Assembly: GCA_025997715.1 (NCBI GenBank)
Contig: BNUY01000182.1
Span: forward strand, 1-5,089
DNA length: 5,089 bases
Origin: Spirochaetia bacterium
GTDB taxonomy: Bacteria; Spirochaetota; Spirochaetia; Treponematales; Breznakiellaceae
Reading direction: 5' to 3'
Part shown: positions 1 to 4,690 of the stretch, piece by piece
How the letters are laid out: the number at the start of each line of letters is the position of its first letter
Numbering within the stretch: position 1 is the first letter of the stretch
The notes under the pieces: generated by a model
Told to the model about the DNA's origin: nothing
Databases searched by the model: none
Seen by the model: the letters and a program-made list of their open reading frames with translations, nothing else
Program-made: the position numbers and the translations under genes

Positions 1-276
1 GTTTTGAAAAACCGGGGCTACAACCTTGAGCACAACTTCGGCCACGGCAAGGAGCATGCCGCTGAAGTGTTTTTCTTGCTCAACCTGATAGCCTTCCAGT
101 TTCATACCATCCTGGATTATTGCGACACCGACTATCAAAAAGCCCGCGCATCCTGTTCCACCCGGGTAGCTTTTTTTGAGGCCATGCGATTTTGCCTGCG
201 TTTCGCTTACCACGATTCATGGTCTGCTTTCCTCGTCTTTCTCTATACCGATGGCGGACTTGCCGATTCAGGGTAA
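1..276 (+). CDS. Transposase, C-terminal part (IS4-like DDE superfamily), cut by window start
   Basis: The reading frame is open from base 1 to the TAA at 274-276 and gives about 91 residues, starting VLKNRGYNLEHNFGHG. This N-x-RGYNLEHNFGHGK block, followed by a hydrophobic LLNLIAFQFHTILD helix and a C-terminal FFEAMRFCLRFAYHDSWSAF segment, is typical of the tail of IS4-like DDE transposases, where it follows the catalytic glutamate (a ..IENEGFN.. type motif) that would lie just outside the window. The DDE residues are therefore not visible and activity cannot be judged. The product would cut and rejoin the ends of its insertion sequence. The right end of the element should lie between 277 and about 300, but no terminal inverted repeat can be confirmed without the left end. 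The exact IS family is not assigned. Confidence 0.8.
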   Translation, partial: VLKNRGYNLEHNFGHGKEHAAEVFFLLNLIAFQFHTILDYCDTDYQKARASCSTRVAFFEAMRFCLRFAYHDSWSAFLVFLYTDGGLADSG

Positions 277-300
277 ATTTAGAATTGCTGGGATTACGGG

Positions 301-1353
301 GTGAGCAACGCCGCCCATGGTACGGTAAGCCACGATGTAGGTCCTAATGTGGACGACGGCCTCTACAGCCTCGGTGCCAACGAAGAGCTGACGGCAAGCC
401 CCGGTTCGGACCGGGAATTGAAGTACTGGCTCGTGAACGGCGTACCGAGTGGGAACACCAACCGGCTTCTCCTTACCATGAATGCCCACAAAACCGTGCT
501 GGCGGTCATCGACTGGATCCCGCGGACTATTTCGGTGACCAATACGAACGATACCGGCACAGGCAGCCTCCGTGCAGCCCTGACTGACGCGCGGGACAAT
601 GACACTATCACCCTTCCCACGAATGGAACCATCACCCTGACGAGCGTACTGCCGAATATTACCACAAGCATCACTATTGAAGGGAACGGCACGACGTTGA
701 CCCAGAGCGGAATTACGCCGGATACTCTTACCCAGCTTCTGGTCATCAGTCCTCCCAGTGTGGTAAAGATAAGCCGGCTGCACTTTAAGGGGGGTAGGGC
801 AACCACGTACGCCGGGGGGCTTCGGAATAACGGGAATCTTACCCTGGAATCCTGTATTTTCAGTGATAACCAAGCCACAACCGGCGGCAGCGGCAACGGC
901 GGCGCTATAGTGAGCGGAAATTCCGACGCCATCTTAACCGTGCTGGGTTGTACCTTCTACAACAACCAGCCGATGGGCAGTTCCGGTAAGGGCGGTGCGA
1001 TCTACTTCGGCGGAGCGGCTCTTACCCTGACGGGAAACCTGTTCATCGGGAATACCGCGACCACCTATCCGGTGGTTTACAATACAGGCGCCGGAACCGT
1101 AACATCCGGGGGCTACAATGTTTCGGACAAAGCCGACGGCTTGTTTGCCTTCACCAGCGGCTTTACCGGCGTCACCGGGGACGTGTTTGGGGTTACGGGC
1201 ATCAGCTTTGACGGCGCTTCCAAGCCCACTTCCGCAGGCAGTACCAATCTGAAAACGCTCACGGGCCTGCCTTCAGGTTTCCCAACCACGTACTTCGACG
1301 GCACATCTCGCACTACTTTACCGGCAACGGCGGGGGCGGTGGAGGCGGATTAA
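301..1353 (+). CDS. Beta-helix surface protein with InlB-type repeat, N-terminus missing
   Basis: The 350 residues open directly in a repeat module (about 1-70: HGTVS...TASPGSDRELKYWLVNGV...TMNAHKTVLAVI), which matches the divergent InlB B-repeat / bacterial surface repeat pattern. Then comes VTNTNDTGTGSLRAAL (80-94), the standard opening of right-handed parallel beta-helix adhesin-like proteins. Helix rungs follow at about 101-275, with repeated GGAI..LTL..C.F..N units (172-190, 200-222, 231-251) and a GYNVSDKADGLF cap. The end, ATAGAVEAD, closes the fold. Such proteins are usually exported surface proteins. Here there is no signal peptide, and the GTG at 301 has no convincing ribosome binding site. 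The frame is open only back to the transposase stop at 274. It is best read as the 3' part of a longer gene cut off by the insertion upstream, so expression is doubtful. Confidence 0.75.
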   Translation: MSNAAHGTVSHDVGPNVDDGLYSLGANEELTASPGSDRELKYWLVNGVPSGNTNRLLLTMNAHKTVLAVIDWIPRTISVTNTNDTGTGSLRAALTDARDNDTITLPTNGTITLTSVLPNITTSITIEGNGTTLTQSGITPDTLTQLLVISPPSVVKISRLHFKGGRATTYAGGLRNNGNLTLESCIFSDNQATTGGSGNGGAIVSGNSDAILTVLGCTFYNNQPMGSSGKGGAIYFGGAALTLTGNLFIGNTATTYPVVYNTGAGTVTSGGYNVSDKADGLFAFTSGFTGVTGDVFGVTGISFDGASKPTSAGSTNLKTLTGLPSGFPTTYFDGTSRTTLPATAGAVEAD

Positions 1354-1371
1354 AAAAAGGAGATGAAAGGC

Positions 1372-1403
1372 GACCGGCGCTGTTTTGAAAAAAGACGCCG
1401 GTC
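1372..1403 (+). terminator. Stem-loop after the beta-helix gene, possible terminator
   Basis: GACCGGCG at 1372-1379 pairs perfectly with CGCCGGTC at 1396-1403 around a 16-nt A/T-rich loop, 19 bases after the TAA. It is followed by ACTGTTTTAATC, so the T tract is short and four bases off the stem. This makes it a weak intrinsic terminator at best for the gene ending at 1353. Confidence 0.45.
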
Positions 1404-1423
1404 ACTGTTTTAATCTCTAAGGG

Positions 1424-1534
1424 TATAATTCCCCGCCCTTTAGGGCGTAAAGCTGGGGGCGTGGGGGATATGTTCCCCCACGTGCGCAAAGATTTCAAAG
1501 AGAAATCTTCAATACCTCGCCCTTTAGGGCGAGG
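1424..1534. repeat. Cluster of four hairpins with two copies of a 14-nt palindrome; IS200/IS605-like end or MITE remnant
   Basis: CGCCCTTTAGGGCG occurs twice, at 1434-1447 and 1518-1531. The second copy is extended to the perfect hairpin CCTCGCCCTTTAGGGCGAGG (1515-1534). Between them lie CGTGGGGG (1460-1467) pairing with CCCCCACG (1475-1482), and AAGATTTC (1489-1496) pairing with GAAATCTT (1502-1509). A perfect TATAAT sits just upstream at 1424-1429, with only a poor -35 match. Short palindromes of the form CGCCCTTTAGGGCG are common at the ends of IS200/IS605/TnpB elements, where the right end also carries the omega RNA. No tnpA or tnpB is present, so this would be a solo end or a non-autonomous derivative. 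The family link is inference from the motif; the hairpins are seen directly. Confidence 0.5.
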
Positions 1535-1554
1535 ATGCTTTATTGATGAGTGGT

Positions 1555-1593
1555 GAAACGGCGCGTGTACGCATGAAGCCCGGACGCCGTTTC
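1555..1593. other. Imperfectly explained stem-loop, 9-bp stem
   Basis: GAAACGGCG (1555-1563) pairs perfectly with CGCCGTTTC (1585-1593) around a 21-nt loop that itself contains the small palindrome GCGTGTACGC overlapping the stem edge. A second small hairpin follows, CGCAG (1599-1603) with CTGCG (1612-1616). Neither carries a downstream T tract. No gene covers 1354-1657, and I see no tRNA or known riboswitch there. Confidence 0.4.
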
Positions 1594-1622
1594 GTTTACG
1601 CAGTGTTTTTGCTGCGGGGGAC

Positions 1623-1659
1623 GCCCGGGGTGGGATGACACCACCGGGCAGCCCTTTTT
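1623..1659 (+). terminator. Stem-loop with T5 tract, plus-strand intrinsic terminator candidate
   Basis: GCCCGGGGTG (1623-1632) pairs with CACC-A-CCGGGC (1639-1649, one bulged A) around a 6-nt loop, followed by AGCCC and TTTTT (1655-1659). The T tract is on the plus strand, so the hairpin fits a plus-strand transcript arriving from the hairpin-rich region. It lies directly beyond the stop of the minus-strand toxin gene (1658), whose transcript would also form the stem but without a good U tract. Confidence 0.45.
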
Positions 1660-2179
1660 ACTTGAGGATAAACAGGATAGCTAATACGAATGTGGAGATA
1701 GTCAGACAAGCTATGGCCGCCCAGAAGGGCCGGTACTTCGCAAACACCGACCGCCATGACGCCTTGGCCGGGGGGGACGGCTCAAAAATAACCGGCAAGC
1801 CCGGTATCTTCTTCTTCGTCAGGTGGCCGTCCCCGGACACCAGCGTTGCGCCAAGGACTATGGCGGTGGCGGTAATAACGGCATCGGCGGTTTTGCGGCG
1901 GTATTTGCGGCGGACTTCGATGGCCCGCTGTTCAATTGCATCGGTTAAGGGGTCCACCGTAACATCCAGCAGAAAGCGGGTGATGTCCTTCCGTTCTTTT
2001 GGCGAAATACCCGGATACCCGTACAACTCAATGCGGGTGATGACGCTGATATGCCGCTCGGTTTCGGCATACGACTCCCCGTCATGGAGGCCTTTCAGGT
2101 GGTTAATGACCCAGTTTGTGTCAAAGACGGTTTTATCGGCGTCAGAAACGTTAGATTCAGAAACCTTAGTTTCAGTCAT
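1658..2179 (-). CDS. PIN-domain (VapC-like) toxin with C-terminal transmembrane anchor
   Basis: This is the toxin of cassette B, a predicted Mg-dependent ribonuclease. I chose the ATG at 2179 (173 residues) over one at 2221: it overlaps the antitoxin end as ATGACTGA (8 bases), the normal coupled layout, and the 14 extra residues would lie wholly inside the antitoxin gene. The four PIN acidic positions are present: D20 (VFDTN), E51 (TRIELYG), D99 (TADAVI) and D117 (SGDGHL). Residues 2-13 are a pentapeptide repeat (TETKV SESNV S), encoded by 15-nt repeats. After the PIN fold ends near VIFEP (130-134) comes a proline/basic linker and then a clear hydrophobic helix FWAAIACLTISTFVLAILFIL (152-172) with a final K. 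VapC toxins are normally soluble and about 130 residues, so the anchor is odd; it suggests an enzyme tethered to the inner membrane. PIN identity is firm; toxicity and targets are inferred. Confidence 0.85.
   Translation of the reverse strand: MTETKVSESNVSDADKTVFDTNWVINHLKGLHDGESYAETERHISVITRIELYGYPGISPKERKDITRFLLDVTVDPLTDAIEQRAIEVRRKYRRKTADAVITATAIVLGATLVSGDGHLTKKKIPGLPVIFEPSPPAKASWRSVFAKYRPFWAAIACLTISTFVLAILFILK
2141..2176 (-). repeat. 15-nt tandem repeat in the 5' coding end of toxin B
   Basis: Minus-strand units ACTGAAACTAAGGTT (2176-2162), TCTGAATCTAACGTT (2161-2147) and a partial TCTGAC (2146-2141) encode the toxin residues TETKV-SESNV-SD. The array aligns with the leader repeat at 3101-3136 at 30 of 36 positions without gaps. 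Confidence 0.6.
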
Positions 2180-2561
2180 CCCGCATTTCCCGCTGGAGTT
2201 CCACGCCGTCCTTGCCGGCAAAACGGGGGCTGTCCTTCCAGCAACCCATCATGCTGCCCCAGGTGCTTTTGCCGGTCGCCCGCTCCCGTGCGGCCCGTTC
2301 CTCGGCTTCCTTGATATAGGGCGCCAGTTCAGGGTCCGGGGGACCGGGAATGTAGCCGGGAGGGGCCGGATAGTAGATCCTGCCGTTCCCCAGGGGTATA
2401 CCGTCCGTCCTGCCGTTGCAGTCCTTCTTCGGCCTTTTCGCAAAGAGCTTGAAGGGCTTGATAGAGAGTTTGACCTTCGCTTTCCCCTCAGGGACTTCCT
2501 GTGGCACGTCAAACACCAGCCGGTGATCCGCCGGTATTTCAATGGTCTGTACTATGGTCAT
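2172..2561 (-). CDS. VapB-like antitoxin of cassette B
   Basis: This 129-residue protein starts MTIVQTIEIPADHRLVFDVP, an N-terminal half (1-35) shared in style with the antitoxin at 2806-3084 and probably the DNA-binding/dimer part. The C-terminal segment 101-129 (WGSMMGCWKDS...VELQREMRDD) resembles the toxin-blocking tails of antitoxins paired with PIN toxins. Between them, residues 37-100 hold a basic patch (KRPKKD) and a glycine/proline-rich stretch (YYPAPPGYIPGPPDPE), unusually long for this kind of protein. The start is supported by GGAGG at 2568-2572, six bases from the ATG, and by a promoter at 2580-2608. The stop overlaps the toxin start, so the pair is translationally coupled. The gene would neutralise the toxin and probably repress the promoter; its Pfam family is not assigned. 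Confidence 0.75.
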   Translation of the reverse strand: MTIVQTIEIPADHRLVFDVPQEVPEGKAKVKLSIKPFKLFAKRPKKDCNGRTDGIPLGNGRIYYPAPPGYIPGPPDPELAPYIKEAEERAARERATGKSTWGSMMGCWKDSPRFAGKDGVELQREMRDD

Positions 2562-2579
2562 TTTGGGCCTCCGGGCTTA

Positions 2580-2608
2580 ACTATAGGGGAGATAGCGGCA
2601 TGATACAA
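2580..2608 (-). promoter_or_regulatory. Promoter of cassette B antitoxin-toxin operon
   Basis: Read on the minus strand, TTGTAT (2608-2603) and TATAGT (2585-2580) are separated by exactly 17 bases, a good sigma-70 type promoter. The expected start lies close to the GGAGG at 2572-2568, leaving a leader of only about 12 nt. It begins nine bases beyond the stop of the toxin remnant of cassette A. The same 29-nt module recurs at 3134-3162 with 24 of 29 bases identical. Confidence 0.65.
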
Positions 2609-2617
2609 GGGATGGAG

Positions 2618-2839
2618 TTACGCTTCAAGCTCAGCAAGTCGCCGTTCGGCCGCTTCGGCGCGCTGTACGGCCTGGTCCCGCTCGGCGATTACGGCGTTCA
2701 AGTCCGGTTTCTTTTTGCCCGGCTTAGGTTCCGGTTTAGGGCGTATCCAGAGGAAGGGATACTGTTCAGCTTCTTCAACGGGATCAAATTCGTGGTTGGA
2801 AGTAATTACGGTGATAGATTTACTGGCAGCGGTGGCATA
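2618..2839 (-). pseudogene. Remnant of a PIN toxin (cassette A), C-terminal tail only
   Basis: After the antitoxin of cassette A, another minus-strand frame is open and clearly coding in character. It reads YATAASKSITVITSNHEF, DPVEEAEQYPFLWI, a K/P-rich linker (RPKPEPKPGKKKP), then a helical charged tail DLNAVIAERDQAVQRAEAAE..LAELEA, 73 residues to the TAA at 2618-2620. YATA..K..TVITSN.EF is the usual last helix and strand of VapC PIN domains (compare D-A-L-I-YATA...LIT.D..F), and the tail looks like a short coiled coil. It has no start codon; an in-frame stop lies at 2855-2857, and the first 100 or so residues of a PIN domain with the other catalytic acids are absent. It overlaps the antitoxin end out of frame. 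The simplest reading is an internal deletion joining the antitoxin end to the toxin tail. Product identity is inferred from a short stretch. Confidence 0.6.
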
Positions 2840-3084
2840 TCTTTTTCCGCCTTTTTACGCGCGAAGTACTCGTCCATCGTATCAAGCCCTTTGCACGAAC
2901 CAATCATTGAAATCAACGTGGGATACTTCCTCCGCAATGGCGTATCGAGGTTCCTGAGCCGTTCCCGTTCTTCATCCTCCAGTTCAAGCCGGAAGGTAGC
3001 CGTCCCCGCCGGAACCGGTTCCGGGAGGTCAACCGTCAGATGTTTGGTTTCTTCGGGGATAGTAAGGGTCTGTTCTATGGTCAT
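2806..3084 (-). CDS. VapB-like antitoxin of cassette A, now without a complete toxin
   Basis: These 92 residues start MTIEQTLTIPEETKHLTVDLP, matching the cassette B antitoxin in its first 35 residues (IP...DVP/DLP..VP.G.A...L). An acidic/basic helix follows (EDEERERLRNLDTPLRRKY), then LISMIGSCKGLDTMDEYFARKKAEKD, a candidate toxin-binding tail comparable to SMMGCWKDS in antitoxin B. The last residues (MPPLPVNLSP) are read out of frame from the toxin remnant, so the true C-terminus has probably been replaced. GGAGG at 3091-3095 sits six bases before the ATG, and a strong promoter lies at 3134-3162. Promoter, ribosome binding site and frame are intact, so it may still be made, acting as an orphan antitoxin or as a regulator of both cassettes. 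That role is inference. Confidence 0.7.
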   Translation of the reverse strand: MTIEQTLTIPEETKHLTVDLPEPVPAGTATFRLELEDEERERLRNLDTPLRRKYPTLISMIGSCKGLDTMDEYFARKKAEKDMPPLPVNLSP

Positions 3085-3100
3085 AAAGGGCCTCCACGGT

Positions 3101-3136
3101 CTAAGAATCGTTAGTTTAAGAAACTTTAGTTTCAGT
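3101..3136 (-). repeat. 15-nt tandem repeat in the antitoxin A leader, possible operator
   Basis: On the minus strand, ACTGAAACTAAAGTT (3136-3122), TCTTAAACTAACGAT (3121-3107) and a partial TCTTAG (3106-3101) form a degenerate 15-nt repeat between the -10 box and the ribosome binding site. The first unit contains the inverted repeat GAAACT-AA-AGTTTC (3120-3133). It is placed where a repressor such as the antitoxin could bind. The same array lies at 2141-2176. Confidence 0.55.
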
Positions 3137-3162
3137 ATAGGGGAAATAGCAGCTTAATACAA
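3134..3162 (-). promoter_or_regulatory. Promoter of cassette A, overlapping the start region of the divergent lipoprotein gene
   Basis: On the minus strand, TTGTAT (3162-3157) and TATACT (3139-3134) stand 17 bases apart. The -35 box shares bases 3161-3162 with AAGGAG (3161-3166), the ribosome binding site of the plus-strand lipoprotein gene starting at 3174. The 29-nt module is nearly the same as the cassette B promoter. No equally good plus-strand promoter is visible in 3085-3173. Confidence 0.65.
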
Positions 3163-3173
3163 GGAGTGAAAAA

Positions 3174-4478
3174 ATGGTTAAAAACCAAATGAAGTGGATA
3201 ACGGTTTTGCTGATACTATCGGCAATGCTCTATGCGGGGTGCCTGCACCCTGACGGAACTGTGGGCTTTATACCGGTTACCGGTATCGGCGATGTGCCGG
3301 ATACCGCTACGGTGGGAACGAATCTTTATTTGACGGGAACCGTGGTCCCTGCGGACGCAAGCAACAAGGTCATCACCTGGTCGGTTGCGTCTGCGGGGAC
3401 CACCGGGGCGGTAATTACCGGCGGCACGCTCACGACCACGGGAACGGGAACCCTTGTTGTTACCGCCGTCATTGTCAACGGGTTGGCCTCTTCATCAAAC
3501 TATACCCAGAACTTTACCATTACCGTCCAACAAAGTCTGGCCGCGGCCATTACAAGCGCCAACGCCGCCCGGAGCGGGGTTGTGGTATCGGTGAATGGAA
3601 GCGATGTGGCGACGGATACGCAGTGGGTAACCCAGGCGGTATTGGACACCTTTAACGCGGCTATTACCGCCGCCGAAACGGTGTCAACCAATGTAGGCGC
3701 TACCCAAGCCCAGGTTGACGGCGCGGTGACGGCGCTGAACACGGCAATCAACACCTTTACTGCCGCAAAAGCAAACGGGACCTATACTGCGCCGGCGAAT
3801 AAAACGGCGCTTACCGCCGCCAAAACTGCGGGGACCAAACCGGGGATTCCCGCGTTTACCATGCTCCTGGTAAGCCCCCCCGGCGCGGGTGGTTTTAAGT
3901 ATGGCAGCGGGCCGGCCGACATAGCCTACATAAGCAAGGGGTACTGGATAGGGGAAACCGAAGTAACCCAGGAGTTGTTCCAGGCGGTGATGGGAGTAAA
4001 TCCGAGTTATTTTGCTTCCGGTTCCACCAGCGGGGAGGTCCGGGCCAGGCGTCCGGTAGAGCAGGTGAACTGGTACGCCGCCATAGCGTTTTGCAATAAG
4101 CTAAGCATTTTAGAGGGAAAGAACCCGGTGTACAGCGTTAAAATTGCGGGGGTCGAAGTGGATTGGGCGAATCTTGCCTATGGCGCTATTCCCGTCCCCG
4201 CCACGGGCAACGGTAACAGCAACTGGGATAACGCCGTAAAAAAGGTGAACATGAACGGTTACCGGCTGCCCTATGAGATGGAATGGATGTGGGCGGCCAT
4301 GGGCGGAAACTCGGGGGGCGCAATGGTGGCAAACAACGGCTACACGAAGGCGTTTGCGGGAAGTACCGGGGCGAACAGTATCGTTGATTATGCGTGGTAT
4401 GGGAACGTTACGAACGCGGGCGGTAAGACCCACGAGGTGGGAAAAAACTGCCCAATGAGCTGGGGCTCTACGACATGA
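3174..4478 (+). CDS. FGE/SUMF1-fold lipoprotein, 5' portion up to the frameshift
   Basis: The start is set by AAGGAG at 3161-3166, seven bases from the ATG. Residues 1-22 form a signal peptide ending in LYAGC, a relaxed spirochete lipobox with C23 as the lipid-bearing cysteine, so the protein should sit on a membrane surface. Residues about 35-118 look like a bacterial Ig-like domain (VTGIGDVPDTATVGTNLYL...VITWSV...FTITV). Residues 121-202 resemble a FIVAR-type helical module (SLAAAITSANAA...TQAQVDGAVTALNTAINTF). From about 226 the FGE-sulfatase/C-type-lectin-like fold begins (FTMLLVSPPGAGGFKYG; YWIGETEVTQELFQAVMGVNPSYF at 257-280; NGYRLPYEMEWMWAA from 361). The frame leaves the family consensus after VGKN (422-425): the next ten residues, CPMSWGSTT before the stop, are out of frame. 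The rest of the domain continues at 4448-4690 in the -1 frame; the joined product would be 505 residues. Confidence 0.85.
   Translation: MVKNQMKWITVLLILSAMLYAGCLHPDGTVGFIPVTGIGDVPDTATVGTNLYLTGTVVPADASNKVITWSVASAGTTGAVITGGTLTTTGTGTLVVTAVIVNGLASSSNYTQNFTITVQQSLAAAITSANAARSGVVVSVNGSDVATDTQWVTQAVLDTFNAAITAAETVSTNVGATQAQVDGAVTALNTAINTFTAAKANGTYTAPANKTALTAAKTAGTKPGIPAFTMLLVSPPGAGGFKYGSGPADIAYISKGYWIGETEVTQELFQAVMGVNPSYFASGSTSGEVRARRPVEQVNWYAAIAFCNKLSILEGKNPVYSVKIAGVEVDWANLAYGAIPVPATGNGNSNWDNAVKKVNMNGYRLPYEMEWMWAAMGGNSGGAMVANNGYTKAFAGSTGANSIVDYAWYGNVTNAGGKTHEVGKNCPMSWGSTT
4442..4448 (+). other. Frameshift site, slippery-type A AAA AAC heptamer
   Basis: The zero frame reads GGA AAA AAC, so A-AAA-AAC sits in exactly the phase used for -1 ribosomal slippage. 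A -1 shift gives VGKN-LPNELGLYDMTGNVAEW, the expected FGE consensus. Equally, one lost A from an original run of seven (GGA AAA AAA CTG, VGKKLPNE) would explain it. Downstream structure is weak (GAGC-TGGG-GCTC). Recoding, phase variation, a true mutation and a base-calling error cannot be told apart from the sequence alone. Confidence 0.75.
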
Positions 4479-4690
4479 CCGGGAATGTGGCGGAATGGTG
4501 CTGGGAACCCGAGGGGAGTACGGTTATGGCCCGCCACTCGACGCCGGCGGACCCGGCCAAGATGTATCGGGGCGGCGGCTGGTCATACTCCACATCGCAG
4601 TGCGTGCTTGGGGCACGGGGAGAGGAGTCACACGGTCACCCCTCCCTGCGGTTAAGCCATGTGGGATTCCGGATTGTGCGTGACCAGTAA
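4475..4690 (+). CDS. FGE/SUMF1-fold lipoprotein, 3' portion
   Basis: This is the C-terminal end of the same domain: DMTGNVAEWCWEPEG, then MYRGGGWSYSTSQC, GARGEESHG and the closing HVGFRIVRDQ, in the usual family order. It is coding in the -1 frame from 4448. The ATG at 4475 overlaps the zero-frame TGA (4476-4478) as ATGA, so stop-restart translation is conceivable, though a 71-residue piece without the core could not fold alone. In catalytic FGE the GGSF-x-C-x4-C pair binds copper; here the first cysteine position is Y (472 of the joined protein) and only C477 remains, so catalysis is unlikely and a binding role more probable. Its stop overlaps the next gene. Confidence 0.8.
   Translation: MTGNVAEWCWEPEGSTVMARHSTPADPAKMYRGGGWSYSTSQCVLGARGEESHGHPSLRLSHVGFRIVRDQ

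Noticed and set aside
268..932. Two long minus-strand frames (201 and 189 residues) opposite the beta-helix gene
   Set aside because: The plus-strand product has clear domain order and repeats; the antisense products are low in recognisable structure and rich in R/P/V typical of shadow frames in GC-rich coding DNA.
1363..1413. 16-codon frame MKGDRRCFEKRRRSLF after the beta-helix gene
   Set aside because: AAGGAG touches the ATG with no spacer, and the frame is simply the stem-loop at 1372-1403 read as codons.
1413..1650. CRISPR array
   Set aside because: There are only two copies of a short palindrome, and the sequence between them is itself self-complementary, not spacer-like; no further repeats.
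2177..2221. Upstream ATG at 2221 for the PIN toxin
   Set aside because: The added 14 residues are fully inside the antitoxin gene in another frame and have no ribosome binding site or family support.
1635..2603. 322-residue plus-strand frame and a second plus-strand frame at 2501-3157
   Set aside because: They lie opposite the PIN toxin and antitoxins, which have catalytic motifs, promoters, ribosome binding sites and coupled starts on the minus strand; the plus-strand products match nothing I recognise.
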